DNA of 64,000 bases, from NCBI RefSeq assembly GCF_901709675.1, contig NC_051100.1, positions 10,510,786-10,574,785 on the forward strand. The letters run 5' to 3'. The stretch is from Syngnathus acus (Eukaryota > Chordata > Actinopteri > Syngnathiformes > Syngnathidae). Both the position numbers and the translations under genes were made by a program. Of this stretch, positions 1 to 10,363 are shown piece by piece (within the stretch, counting starts at the first letter, position 1; each line of letters opens with the position of its first letter). The notes below the pieces were generated by a model. That model searched no databases, was not told the origin of the DNA, and saw only the letters and a list, made by a program, of their open reading frames with translations.

Positions 1-1853
1 TTGTCATGTCTCATCTATCACATAAGCCTCCAGGCCAGTTTGTCAAAAAAAAAACCAAGTTCAAATGTCATTTATTATGCTGAATCCTACCCTTCACCTT
101 TTGACTGTTCTGAAATTAAATGTACACTCAGACTTAAGTCATTTGGCAAAACGATATCCAGTATGCAATCCAAGCAAGCAAACCTTCAACCAGAGCAGCA
201 AAACTTTTACTTGCCTTTAATTTCTCAAAGGGAGGAGAATAATATTAAGAATTGGAATAACATTCTTGTGTTACAGGATTTTGAGGCTTCGAGGGGTGAA
301 AGTGTAAATATTTTGTCCTCCGAGGCCCGGGTTTTCTAGATATCTTGTGGTTTACAGTGACACTGGAATTAATCGCTTTTGAATTTTTGGTGGCCATGTA
401 TTGTCTTACCACAGAGCGATGACAGCTATTTTGAATTTAGAAGTCACAGGGGAAAATTCTCTCTTTACCGCGTAAGAACCCAAAAGAACAAACGCTATGA
501 CACACAGAGAACAAAGAAATACATTTCACAACAATATCACACCCTTCAATTGTGAGAGACCGTGATGACAGGCCAATAAAAAGTGAGTGCGAGACTGAGA
601 CACAGACACACTCTTCAGTTTTTGGTGAACACAATTTAAAAAAAATAATAATAATAAGACAAAAATAAATAAATACATGTAGCAGGCCATACCAAGTGAT
701 GTTGAAATATTGTAGTCAAGCAAAAGAATAAATAAATCTGATCTACTAAGTCCCCACTCATTTCTACAATATTAGATTTGAAGACCAGAACTACAGAAGG
801 ATAATAAATAGACCAAAAGTACTGACTATGTTTTTGTGTGATTTATCCGGCTTGCTATTAAAAATCGCAATCAACTTGTTTTATCTCAGTCGGCTGACTT
901 GATGAATATATTATCTAATGGAGATCAGCAAAGCCCAAGTCAAACTTTTGCAGGAGTGACACTTTTTTCATTACACTTAATGCCACCATTAGCTTCATAG
1001 TCTGCTTCTTCTGTAATGCAATTCATTTGCTGCATCAACACCTTCGTGTCTAATTCACCGCTCTACAGACATAATGAGCAGAGAGATGTCCTTTACTGAT
1101 GTCTTCTATAATATATATATATAACCGAAACAAAACAGACATACTTAATAGGAAGGAGATTTTCTCAGGCCTCTGTCACTTCCTTTTCCCTGCTAATGTC
1201 ATCTCCCGTTTTACTCGAGTCTTCATCTGGTGGGAAGAAGCTCAGTCCATCTTTTGGCAGGCACAAAAAAATAGGAACATTTCAGGCTACGAGGACAGAT
1301 GCAATTGACATTTGGCTGGCAACAATCAGCAGGGAACCTCTCAGGAGTATTTTTGAGTTGACTGAGCCATTGGCACAAGAGGCCAATGTTACAAGGTGAA
1401 CCAGAGTATCGAAGCAGATTCCTGGACCGGGTATCGGGTCAATTCCACGTTTGGTCTGATCATCAAATCAGGACTGTCTTCAAATTTCCCAAAATTTGGT
1501 GTCGTTATGAGTTACTTTTTGAGCTGATACCCTGAAAGGTAATCCTTTAATTTATATTGACATCGAAAGCTTGGAACACAATTCTATTAGGCCCTAGAGA
1601 GGAAGCAAACTGTTTCCTTCGTGGTGATTGTACTTTGAAGATACAAATGGACTCCAACTGTAACTATTCCGACTTTGGGATCATAATACACACGCACTGT
1701 TGAGAAATATTTCTTGCTGGTTAGAAATCAAAAGGTTCTTCCTTTTTTTGTGGTATGGTTGTGGTAGGTTGGGTTTGGATCTGGGTCTTTAAAGCAACTG
1801 CTGAATTCCTGGTCCTGGTTCAACTCTAATATGTACCTCTCCCTCATTGCATG
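1..1853. other. intergenic, no gene recognised
   Basis: AT-rich unique sequence. A 112-codon open frame at 1-339 resembles no family I know and has no supporting signals, so I treat it as chance. Confidence 0.6.
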
Positions 1854-2251
1854 TACTGTATTTTCTGGACTATAAGGCGCACCTTCAATGAATGGCCCAT
1901 TTAAAACTTTGTCCTTATATAAAGCGCACCGGACTATAAGGCGCACCATTAATCCATCATGTCAGATTTTTAATCCAAATCAAATCATTCTCCATTTTAT
2001 CTTTTTTATTTCAACTTCAGACACAACAAATTACTTTATAATCACAAAATAATGATCCATAGTCTTTTTGATTCATGATTCATACTCTTCAGCGGGCCAC
2101 TTATGATTGATTTCATGACACAATGCTTCGAGCCAGTTTAAATTTAGGAATTTGGTCCATATATAAGGCGCACCAGACTATAAGGTGCACTGTCGGCTTT
2201 TGAGAAAACTTTAGGTTTTTAGGTGCGCCTTATAGTCCGGAAAATACGGTA
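1854..2251. mobile_element. MITE with TACCGTATTTTCCGGACTAT termini, copy 1
   Basis: 398-bp element with long terminal inverted repeats: TACTGTATTTTCTGGACTAT at the left, the complement of TACCGTATTTTCCGGACTAT at the right. Internal copies of the 'tataaggcgcacc' motif occur. TA at each end suggests a Tc1/mariner-superfamily target. Related copies lie at 18504 and 41536. There is no coding capacity. Confidence 0.75.
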
Positions 2252-2603
2252 CTTAATTTTGCATTTGAAAAGTCAACTATCTTTGTCAACGAAGAATAGT
2301 ATCTGCCTTGGTGTGTCAATGTATGAATTTGCATATTCACTAATAGGTTAATCTAGTGCAATTTCTTTTTCTCTCTTTTGAGGTAGATGTGTCATGTACA
2401 TTACCCCTATTTAAAAATGGTTGGCTGAATGCTGTTTAAGGTACCTTCTGACTAAAGAACAGCTTTCCAACTAAAAGCTGTAAACTAAGGGAACAAGAAA
2501 AGGTCTACAAGGTTTATTTCTTACAACAAAGTCTAACTGAATGTTACCTGTAGGCTGGCATCTTGTTTGATGCTATCATCAGGGTAAGAGTTCTGCAAAC
2601 TTC

Positions 2604-2850
2604 TGGGTTAGGGCTAGGGTTAGGGTAAGAGCTAGGGTTAGGGTTAAAGCTAGGGTTAGGGTAAGAGCTAGGGTTAGGGTTAAAGCTAGGGTTAGGGTTA
2701 GAACTAGGGTTAGGGTTAGAGCTAGGGTTAGGGTAAGAGCTAGGGTTAGGGTTAGAGCAAGGGTTAGAGCAAGGGTTAGAGCAAGGGTTAGAGCTAGGGT
2801 TAGAGGTAGGTTTAGAGCTAGGGTTAAGGTTAGAGCTAGGGTTAGGGTTG
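2604..2850 (+). repeat. degenerate TTAGGG telomere-like block
   Basis: About 247 bp of GGGTTAGGG units mixed with GGGTTAGAGCTAGGG and GGGTAAGAGC variants on the plus strand. The right edge joins a tRNA-like unit at GAGAGTCC. Open frames here (for example minus 2544-2864) are repeat artefacts. Confidence 0.9.
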
Positions 2851-2887
2851 AGAGTCCGGAGCACTAATCACTACACTATGGAACCCT
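2850..2887 (-). pseudogene. tRNA-Glu-like 5' half, broken in the anticodon arm
   Basis: On the minus strand this reads GGTTCCATAGTGTAGTG to the anticodon arm (GGACTCTC), then passes into CAACCC telomere-like repeats instead of the 3' half. Otherwise it matches the 5' half of the intact units at 3777-5352. Confidence 0.6.
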
Positions 2888-2969
2888 CGCTTATGGAAGT
2901 TACGTATATGGTTTTATGGAGCAGCTCACAAGCAAATAGATAGGAATAGGTAAATGCCAAAATAGTTGA

Positions 2970-3013
2970 GGTTCCACTGAGACTTGAACTCAGGTCGCTG
3001 GGGTGAGAGTCCT
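2970..3013 (-). pseudogene. tRNA-Glu-like 3' half, broken in the anticodon arm
   Basis: The minus strand reads telomere-like GGGTTA repeats, then GGACTCTCACCCCAGC and a perfect T arm (CTGAG TTCAAGT CTCAG) and acceptor strand TGGAACC. The break is at the same place as in the 5' half at 2850-2887. Confidence 0.6.
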
Positions 3014-3700
3014 AACCCTAGCCCCTAACCCTAGCTCTAACCTTAACCCTACCTCTTACCCTATTCCTAACCCTAACCTTAACCCTACCTCTTACCCTAT
3101 ACCTAACCCTAACCCTAACCCTAGCCCTAGCTCTAACCCTAACCCTAACCCTAACCCTAACCCTAACCCTTACTCTAACCCTAACCCTAACCCTAACCCT
3201 AACCCTAACCCTAACCCTTACTCTAGCTCTAACCCTAACCCTAACCCTTACTCTAGCTCTAACCCTAACCCTATTCCTAACCCTAACCCTAGCTCTTACC
3301 CTAACCCTAGCTCTTACCCTAACCCTAGCTCTAGCTCTTACCCTAACCCTAGCCCTAGCTCTTACTCTAACCCTAACCGTAACCCTAACTCTTACCCTAA
3401 TCCTAGCTCTAACCCTAACCCTAACCCTAGCTCTAACCTTAACCGTAACCCTAACTCTTACCCTAATCCTAGCTCTAACCCTAGCCCTAATCCTAACCCT
3501 AATCCTAACCTTAACCCTACCTCTTACCCTATTCCTAACCCTACCTCTTACCCTATTCCTAGCTCAAACCCTAACCCTAGCCCTAGCTCTAACCTTAACC
3601 CTACCTCTAACCCTAGCTCTAGCTCTAGCTCTTACCCTAGCTCTAACCCTTACCCTAACCCTTACCCTAACCCTAATCCTAGCTCTAACAACCCTAACTC
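3011..3700 (+). repeat. degenerate CCCTAA telomere-like block
   Basis: About 690 bp of CCCTAA units with interspersed CCCTAGCTCTTACC variants, in opposite orientation to the 2604-2850 block. The 254-codon Asn/Pro/Ser frame over it is simply the translated repeat. Confidence 0.92.
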
Positions 3701-3776
3701 CAGCCCCAGGTATATGGTTTTATGGGGGAGCACACGAGCAACTCTGTTGCAAATTTTTCAAGGATAAGACATTTTT

Positions 3777-3847
3777 GGTCCCACTGGGATTTGAACTCAG
3801 GTCGCTGGGGTGAGAGTACAGAGCACTAACCACTACACTATGGAACC
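3777..3847 (-). tRNA. tRNA-Glu(CTC)-like unit 1
   Basis: 71-nt cloverleaf: acceptor GGTTCCA/TGGGACC (one wobble), TAGTGGTTAG D loop, CTCTCAC anticodon loop, CTGAG TTCAAAT CCCAG T arm (one mismatch). The anticodon stem CTGTA/CCCAG has two mismatches. No T-run follows closely, unlike in the other units. Confidence 0.35.
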
Positions 3848-3943
3848 CATGCCATTACTTCATGGATGTTACCTATATGGTTTTATGGAGCAGCTCACAA
3901 GTAAATAGTATAGATAGGAATAGGTAAATGCCAAAATACTTGA

Positions 3944-4014
3944 GGTTCCACTGAGACTTGAACTCTGGTCGTTGGGGTGAGAGTCCAGAGCACTAACCAC
4001 TACAGTATGGAATC
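3944..4014 (-). tRNA. tRNA-Glu(CTC)-like unit 2
   Basis: 71 nt with CTC anticodon loop. Mismatches at two anticodon-stem positions and one T-stem position. TTTT follows about 12 nt downstream on the minus strand. Probably a pseudogene copy. Confidence 0.35.
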
Positions 4015-4110
4015 CACACCATTAACCCATGGAAGTTACCTATATGGTTTTATGGAGCAGCTCACAAGCAAATAGCATAGATAGGAATAGGTAAATGTCA
4101 AAATAGTTCA

Positions 4111-4181
4111 GGTTCCACTGAGACTTGAACTCAGGTCACTGGGGTGAGAGACCAGAGCATTAACCACTACACTATGGAACG
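4111..4181 (-). tRNA. tRNA-Glu(CTC)-like unit 3
   Basis: 71 nt. Acceptor CGTTCCA/TGGAACC (first pair lost), anticodon stem CTGGT/CCCAG, loop CTCTCAC, perfect T arm. T-run downstream. Confidence 0.37.
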
Positions 4182-4286
4182 CACACCATTATTCCATGGA
4201 AGTTACGTATATGGTTTTATGGAGCAGCTCACAAGCCAGATATAGGAATAGTATAAATAGGAATAGGTAAATGCCAAAATAGTTGA

Positions 4287-4357
4287 GGTTCCACTGAGAC
4301 TTGAACTCAGGTCGCTTGGGTGAGAGTCCAGAGCACTAACCACTACAGTATGGAACC
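4287..4357 (-). tRNA. tRNA-Glu(CTC)-like unit 4
   Basis: 71 nt with perfect 7-bp acceptor stem GGTTCCA/TGGAACC and perfect 5-bp T stem. Anticodon stem CTGGA/CCAAG has two mismatches. CTC anticodon; TTTT about 12 nt downstream. Confidence 0.4.
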
Positions 4358-4453
4358 CACACTATTAATCCATGGAAGTTACCTATATGGTTTAATAGAG
4401 CAGCTCACAAGCAAATAGTATAGATAGGAATAGGTAAATGCCAAAATAGTTGA

Positions 4454-4524
4454 AGTTCCACTGAGACTTGAACTCAGGTCGCTGTGGTGAGAGTCCACAG
4501 CACAAACCACTACAGTATGGAACC
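4454..4524 (-). tRNA. tRNA-Glu(CTC)-like unit 5
   Basis: 71 nt, CTC anticodon loop, perfect T arm; anticodon stem GTGGA/CACAG is poorly paired. The acceptor stem keeps six Watson-Crick pairs plus a terminal G-T. TTTT downstream. Confidence 0.35.
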
Positions 4525-4624
4525 CACGGCATTACTTCATGGAAGTTACGTATATGGTTTTATGGACCAGCTCACAAGCAAATTGTATATATACATAGGA
4601 ATAGGTAAATGCCAAAATTGCTGA

Positions 4625-4695
4625 GGTTCCACTGAGACTTGAACTCCGGTCACTGGGGTGGGAATCCAGAGCACTAACCACTACACTATGGAACG
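4625..4695 (-). tRNA. tRNA-like unit 6, anticodon loop changed to CCC
   Basis: 71 nt. The loop is TTCCCAC, so the anticodon would be CCC (Gly-type) in a Glu-like body. First acceptor pair lost. Shows drift of a functional position. Confidence 0.35.
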
Positions 4696-4788
4696 CACGA
4701 CATTATTTCATGGAAGTCACGTATATGGTTTTATGGAGCAGCTCACAAGCCAGTATAGATAGGAATAGGTAAATGCCAAAATAGTTGA

Positions 4789-4859
4789 GGTTCCACTGAG
4801 ACTTGAACTCAGGTCGCTGGGGTGAGAGTACAGAGCACTAACCACTACAGTATGGAACC
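4789..4859 (-). tRNA. tRNA-Glu(CTC)-like unit 7
   Basis: 71 nt, perfect acceptor and T stems, CTC anticodon. Anticodon stem CTGTA/CCCAG has two mismatches. TTTT about 12 nt downstream. Confidence 0.4.
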
Positions 4860-4955
4860 AACACAATCACTTCATGGAAGTTACCTATATGGTTTTATGG
4901 AGCAGCTCACAAGCAACTAGTATAGGTAGGAATAGGTAAATGCCAAAATGGTTAA

Positions 4956-5026
4956 GGTTCCACTGGGACTTGAACTCAGGTCGCTGGGGTGAGAGTCCAC
5001 AGCACTAACCACTACACTATGGAACC
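4956..5026 (-). tRNA. tRNA-Glu(CTC)-like unit 8
   Basis: 71 nt, perfect acceptor stem, CTC anticodon, GTGGA/CCCAG anticodon stem, T stem CTGAG/CCCAG with one mismatch. TTTT downstream. Confidence 0.4.
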
Positions 5027-5119
5027 CACACCATTAATACATGAAAGTTACCTATATAGTTTTATGGAGCAGCTCACAAGCAAATATACATGGGAATAGG
5101 TAAATGCCAAAAAAGTTGA

Positions 5120-5190
5120 GGTCCCATGGAGACTTGAACTCAGGTCGCTGGGGTGAGAGTCCACGGCACTAACCACTACAGAATGTAAAC
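5120..5190 (-). tRNA. tRNA-Glu(CTC)-like unit 9, acceptor stem decayed
   Basis: 71 nt. Acceptor strands GTTTACA and TGGGACC pair poorly. The D loop, CTC anticodon loop and TTCAAGT loop are intact. A run of six T follows downstream. Confidence 0.3.
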
Positions 5191-5281
5191 CACGCCATTG
5201 TTTCATGGAAGTTACGTATGTATATGGTTTTATGGAGCAGCTCACGCATATATAGGAATAGGCAATTGCCAAAATAGTTGA

Positions 5282-5352
5282 GGTTCCACTGAGACTTGAA
5301 CTCGGGTCGCTGGGGTGAGAGTCCAGAGCACTTACCACTACACTATGGAACT
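5282..5352 (-). tRNA. tRNA-Glu(CTC)-like unit 10
   Basis: 71 nt. Anticodon stem CTGGA/CCCAG with four of five pairs, CTC anticodon, T stem CCGAG/CTCAG, acceptor AGTTCCA/TGGAACC with one lost pair. TTTT downstream. Confidence 0.38.
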
Positions 5353-5621
5353 CATTCCATTATTTCATGGAAGTTACGTATATGGCTTTATAGAGCAGCT
5401 CACAAGCAGTATAGATAGGAATAGGTAAATGCCAAAACGGTTGAGGTTCCACTGAGACTTGAACTCGGATCAGTGGATTCAGAGTCCAGTGTGCTAATTG
5501 CTAATGTGTCGATTGCTTGGTATCTGAAACCAGTTTTTCCAGTGTCCAGAGACCAGCTATTCCAATTTAGTCCCATAATTGGCTTTCTGTACAGCGCACA
5601 AGTGGCAGGGAAGTCTGGGAG

Positions 5622-6050
5622 TACAGTCAAACCTCGGTTTTCGAACGTCCCGGTTCTCGAACAAATCGGAATTCGAACAAAAAAATTCGAGATTTTTTTG
5701 CTTCGGTTGTCCAACAAAATTCGGAGGTTGAACCTCGCGAGATGAGCCGAAAGGACCCGAGAAAACCCGACTCCGTTCGTTATTGTAATTTCGTTACTTT
5801 GAGGATTGTATTAACCCCTAATCATGCCTCCAAAGAAAGCAAATGGGAGCAGTAAAGCCATCCTAAAACACAAAGGCGCTCTTTAAGCAATGCGACAGTG
5901 AGCGCCCGGCGCGCTGCGGTTGCGCGACCGCACCAAATTAAGCTCCCTGCGCACTGACGTCCACTTAAATTTTAGAAAGTACATATGAACTTTAAAAATA
6001 TTTTCTAAATTTCAGCGACGGCTCTGTCACAATAATGCGACCAGCGCGGC

Positions 6051-6060
<10 letters not shown>
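5622..6060 (+). mobile_element. Tigger-like MITE, right end lost
   Basis: Starts TACAGTCAAACCTCGGTTTT, an end of the pogo/Tigger type, and aligns with the element at 38267-38952. It has the same start of a frame (ATGCCTCCAAAGAAAGC at 5825). The copy runs into a CA microsatellite and its right terminus is missing. Confidence 0.7.
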
Positions 6061-6212
<152 letters not shown>

Positions 6213-7311
6213 AAGAGACACACTAACAAACACCAATTGTTTGTTGGTTTGCTATATATACTCATTTTCCGGGACCAGAAGACAAAAATGCTGTAACATT
6301 ATAACGAGCGTGTATAAAGTGTGTAGTGTTGAGTTGCTCTTTTGGGAAAACTTGTTTCTCAATCAACAGCAGGAATCTGAGAGTTGAACACAAGGACAGT
6401 TAGCTACAAGGGAAAGGCTGCCATTGGCTTGTAGTGTAAAGGAATCCTACAACAGTAGCTCAGGTGACAGTGCACGGTTCTATTTTGACACAGCTGCTCC
6501 ACGCACGGAGTGCGTATTGGAAATGTCCCATAATTGCAAGCATATGTCTATCCGAGAATGGGGTTTTCCATTTGGAAGCAACGCATAGAAGTAATCCAAA
6601 GTGTGAGTGCACCTTTTGTGCTTCTGCTTGTTTATGAGCATCTGTGCATACATGCTAGGAACGTACTATGTAACCATAACCCTGTGTGTGAGACTGGAGC
6701 AGGTTAAAGCCGCTGGGCCGTCCCTTATGCGAGCTACCGGGGCAGAACGGGAAAGTCGATCCACCTGAGAACTGCCCAGGGAATTGTGGATCTTTGTGCA
6801 GAGGAGAAAAGCAGGGCCCTCCAGCGTGTGTCTACTGAATAAGAGCCACTTGTGCCATTTTGCACTCCACACAATAACTCCACCACAGGAAGAACCAATC
6901 GGATCAACAGGCTATTCTTTACCACTGTGCTCTGACCTTGTGTACCAATACCAGCAATTATCACTTCCCAAACCGCCCTCACCTGACGGATAAACAACAC
7001 CAAGAAACAATGTGAAGAGCACATATCATCAACCAATGTTCTTGTAAGACCTGAAGCTACTCTACTTTTAGAAGCCAGTTACCAACTGCCACCTCAGACT
7101 AGTTTTCAGGATACAGAAACTCGAATCTATTCAGACTACTCCTCACAACCTACTTCGTACACAAAAATGTAGGGCGCCCACATTGTTTCTCATTTTTTGT
7201 AACAGGCTGCTTTTGGCTTCATGAAGAATGATGTAAGACATTAGGAATAGGCAGATGGGACGATTCTTGGTGTAGGTTCTGTGTCTTTTTCCCTTTCCAT
7301 TTGCATCCACA
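6213..7311. other. intergenic, no gene recognised
   Basis: Unique sequence with short open frames in several frames (best about 100 codons) that match nothing I recognise. Confidence 0.6.
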
Positions 7312-7564
7312 TACAGGACTGTCTCAGAAAATTAGAATACCCTACCAGTATACTTTTTCATGATATTCTAATATTTTGAGATAGGATATTTGAGTTTTCT
7401 TAAGCTGTAAGCCATAATCAGCAATATTAAAATAATAAAAGGCTTGCAATATTTCAGTTGATTTGTAATGAATCCAGAATGTATGACATTTTTGTTTTTT
7501 TTAATTGCACTACAGAAATAAAGAACTTCATCACAATATTCAAATTTTCTGAGACAGTCCTGTA
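7312..7564. mobile_element. MITE with 22-bp perfect inverted termini
   Basis: 253-bp element. Left end TACAGGACTGTCTCAGAAAA and the right end is its exact complement, with TA at both tips. The interior resembles a fish dispersed repeat (gaacttcatcacaatattc). Non-coding. Confidence 0.8.
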
Positions 7565-8453
7565 TTTGGCACATGTACCTCCACAAAGTACCAAGGAAAT
7601 ATGTTTATTATTGTGCCTGTAGTGTACATTGTATTGCACCAAAGTGAGAGTTCTTATTCATGCTCTGATAGAATTAAATAAGGTCGCTCCATTGCCCCCC
7701 CGAAAAAATCATTTTAAATGCAGTTGTAAACTACAACCACGCTCTTAAACAGATTGTTAGATAATATCTGCGCTGTCAATCAAAGTGGAGAATGAATCAG
7801 TTTAGAATGTAACAGACGGCATTTTGTTACTATTCATTAGATTGTGCAGGTGTACTTAATGTTGTGGCTGGAGGGCTTGCATTGCCGTATCGCATTCATT
7901 CTCCTCAGAAATGCCACCACTTGCATCTGTGGTTTATCTTGTTGAGACACTTTCAAGAGGAATGCTTGCTAAGAGGATTAATGATGACATATGACAGGTA
8001 TGACATATGACACCCATGAGGGTGTTTGGAAAAGAGTGAGGGGGCATGAGGGGGATGCTCGGAGGGCGGAACCAGACACATGTGGCTGCATGTGGAAAGC
8101 AGTCATGGTAAAAGACATCTTTGTATAGTTGCCAAAGCAACATCTCACGAAATATGAGTGAGCCCCCTATATCTTTTTTTGAAACACACTTCCAAGATGA
8201 CCACCTCCTTCCTAATGTAGCTGACGGAAGACCCAAGCATGTCTCCGGACCCAAACACTATCTGTGGGACCTCAAGTGGAAGTTGGGAGATCACAAGGCT
8301 TTTAAAATCTCCATTAAGTCATTTCCAGTGGAAACCTATTTAGCTGCTGTCCAAATTGGGCATTTTCACTTAGGGGGGAATTTTGTTGTCAGTGGTTTAG
8401 ATATCATTGGCTGAAAATGATGTGAGGGGAGCTCAAATGTTTTTGTGATACTA
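7565..8453. other. intergenic, no gene recognised
   Basis: Unique sequence. Contains a CTGTCAATCA motif at 7773-7782 (Pbx/Meis-type). Short frames near 7934-8414 are unrecognised. Confidence 0.55.
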
Positions 8454-8745
8454 CAGGGGTGTCAAACTCATTTTTGCCACGGGCCGCATCATAGTCATAG
8501 TTTCCCTCAGAGGGCCATTATGATTGTTTTAAAATCTGAGACTAGTAAAAACTGTTCAAATATTTTAAAAAGATGAATGGTAATAAAAATTGCAAGCAAT
8601 ATCTCTATTTTTTTTTAAAGTGAAGAGAATTTATAGAATAATCTTAGTAATGACACAAAGTCGATGCAAAATCGGTCTTCGTGGGCCACATAAAATGATA
8701 TGGCGGGCCGCATTTGGCCCCCGGGCCTTGAGTTTGACACCAATG
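8454..8745. mobile_element. hAT-type MITE (CAGGGGTGTCAAACTC), copy 1
   Basis: Left terminus CAGGGGTGTCAAACTC, right terminus degraded (GTTTGACACCAATG). No clear target duplication survives. Same family as copies at 17269, 23467, 44468 and 52854. Confidence 0.75.
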
Positions 8746-10277
8746 CCAATGACCTTTAATTCACGCCTCCACCTGGTCAAAGCGGCTGAAGAAAACAAGA
8801 AAGTAAAAGAAGGAGGGGGCACTGTTAATAGCTGCTGTCAGTCTCCCCTTTGACCTCTCCAGCAAATCCCTCCCCTTCGCTGCTTATTAGTCATATATTT
8901 GCTTTTCCATTTGTCTCTGCTTCCCCCTGACGGCGTGTGTGTTTTCATATGGTCGGTATAAAGCGCTGCATGAAACCGTCGGAGAGGCGGGCACAAAGGT
9001 AGCTCTGTTTTTCCAGACGCAAAGCAGCCGTGCAAAATGACGCGTCAGTTCAGCCTGTGACAGCCAAAATGGACTGAAAATAGTGTACGTGTGTGTACTG
9101 TATGTGTGTGTGTGTGTGTGTGTGCTGCTCCACTCTCTGCAGGCAGTACACCCTCCCCGAGCCAGCCAACACCTGAAGCTTATTAAACATAAATCTCCAC
9201 TGCGCCATAGATGTAACCTGAAACCTGTATTGGCTTTTGGGGGGGGCTACATAAATCCTTTTTTTCTGCTCCCCTCCTGAGTCGACAGCAATTCTGATAT
9301 ATCCAGCAGAATGTTGATACTGAATAATAAAAGACGTGCACCTTTGCATTCAGATCAGTAGTAGATGTGGGAAGCAGGTAAGTTGAGTTGAGAGCAATCT
9401 GAGAACATAAAAGTTTATTCTCCCATGAAATTGAATCAGGAGTCATTAAAGGGTGAAAAGACTCACATCTCTGCTTGCACATGGACAAAATATGACAATT
9501 CTCATTTTGATTGTGTCATAGCACCAGAAGGATTATTAAGGGGAGTAACACAAAAAGAATCATAAAATATATTGATAAATGTTGGTCACACTGATTTGAA
9601 TTTATGGACGAGCATTTGATAGGGTAAATTCCGAAGCGCACAAATTTGAATGTGGTGGTTTGTGTGTGTGTGTGTGTGGTGGAGGCAAATTGAGGAGAAA
9701 GATTATTTTTGATTGCAATAACATATTTCTGAGAACTAACATAGTAGAAAATAAAGAAAAGGATGCTTGGTTGTGGGGCATTTGCTTTATCTTTGAGATG
9801 ACTATACCAGCAGGAAAGAGCAGAAAATTGATACGACGACTTGCAAGTACACCAAAGCACTGTAATATATCTGAACATCTGGGTGCTATTCCCATCCAAG
9901 CAAGAAGACACAGCGGCAGGATGTCTCGGAATGGTGGGGAGGGAATGGGGGGGGCCTGGTTTGAATTTGCGGCTGCATCACAAGCCGCCACTGCCAGAGC
10001 TCTGGGCTTAGAGCCGCAGAGTTCACGACACGCTTCCCTCCCTGGAAAGAATGACTGCAGTAAAAACCACTATAAAAAAAGGGGCAGCAGAGTGATGTGT
10101 GTAAATACGTGTAATGAGTGTGAGTTTGTTTGTTGTATGGGTGAGTATGTGTGTTCGTGTGTGTCCAATGTGCCAATGGACATAGCGGCAGAAAGGGAGT
10201 GTGTAGTCGAGAAGTGTGAATGTGCTATGATCCAAGGATGTGCACAAAAGACCCTCTATGCAGGGGCACCCCATATG

Positions 10278-10279
<2 letters not shown>
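8746..10279. other. intergenic with GT microsatellites
   Basis: Unique sequence with GT runs near 9101-9124 and 9660-9678. Open frames of up to 233 codons reading into the next microsatellite have no domain I recognise. Confidence 0.55.

Positions 10280-10361
<82 letters not shown>
10280..10361 (+). repeat. (CA)n(TA)n compound microsatellite
   Basis: About 30 bp of CA followed by about 50 bp of TA. Confidence 0.96.

Positions 10362-10363
<2 letters not shown>

Larger units (their letters stand above)
2850..5515 (-). repeat. tandem array of ~165-bp units, each with a tRNA-Glu-like body
   Basis: Eleven consecutive units start at 3777, 3944, 4111, 4287, 4454, 4625, 4789, 4956, 5120, 5282 and 5445, spaced 162-176 bp. 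One further unit at the left is split by the telomere-like blocks. Each unit has a 71-nt tRNA-like minus-strand body and a spacer containing 'tatatggttttatggagcag' and 'gataggaataggtaaatgcc'. Indels are confined to spacers in units 1-10. The last unit is degenerate. It could be a satellite grown from a tRNA gene or tRNA-derived SINE. Confidence 0.9.

Noticed and set aside
1-339. 112-codon frame at the window edge as a possible fgfr2 exon
   Set aside because: The residues do not match any part of FGF receptors and it has no kinase or Ig motifs.
3003-3767. 254-codon plus-strand frame rich in Asn, Pro and Ser
   Set aside because: It is simply the translation of CCCTAA-type repeats. A six-base repeat without stops stays open in several frames.
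3777-5515. CRISPR-like regularly spaced repeats
   Set aside because: Units are 165 bp, nearly identical throughout, and in a vertebrate genome. There are no short repeats with unique spacers.
9660-10361. 233-codon plus-strand frame, the longest apart from repeats
   Set aside because: Starts in a GT run and ends in a CA/TA microsatellite. It shows no domain and no splice or homology support.
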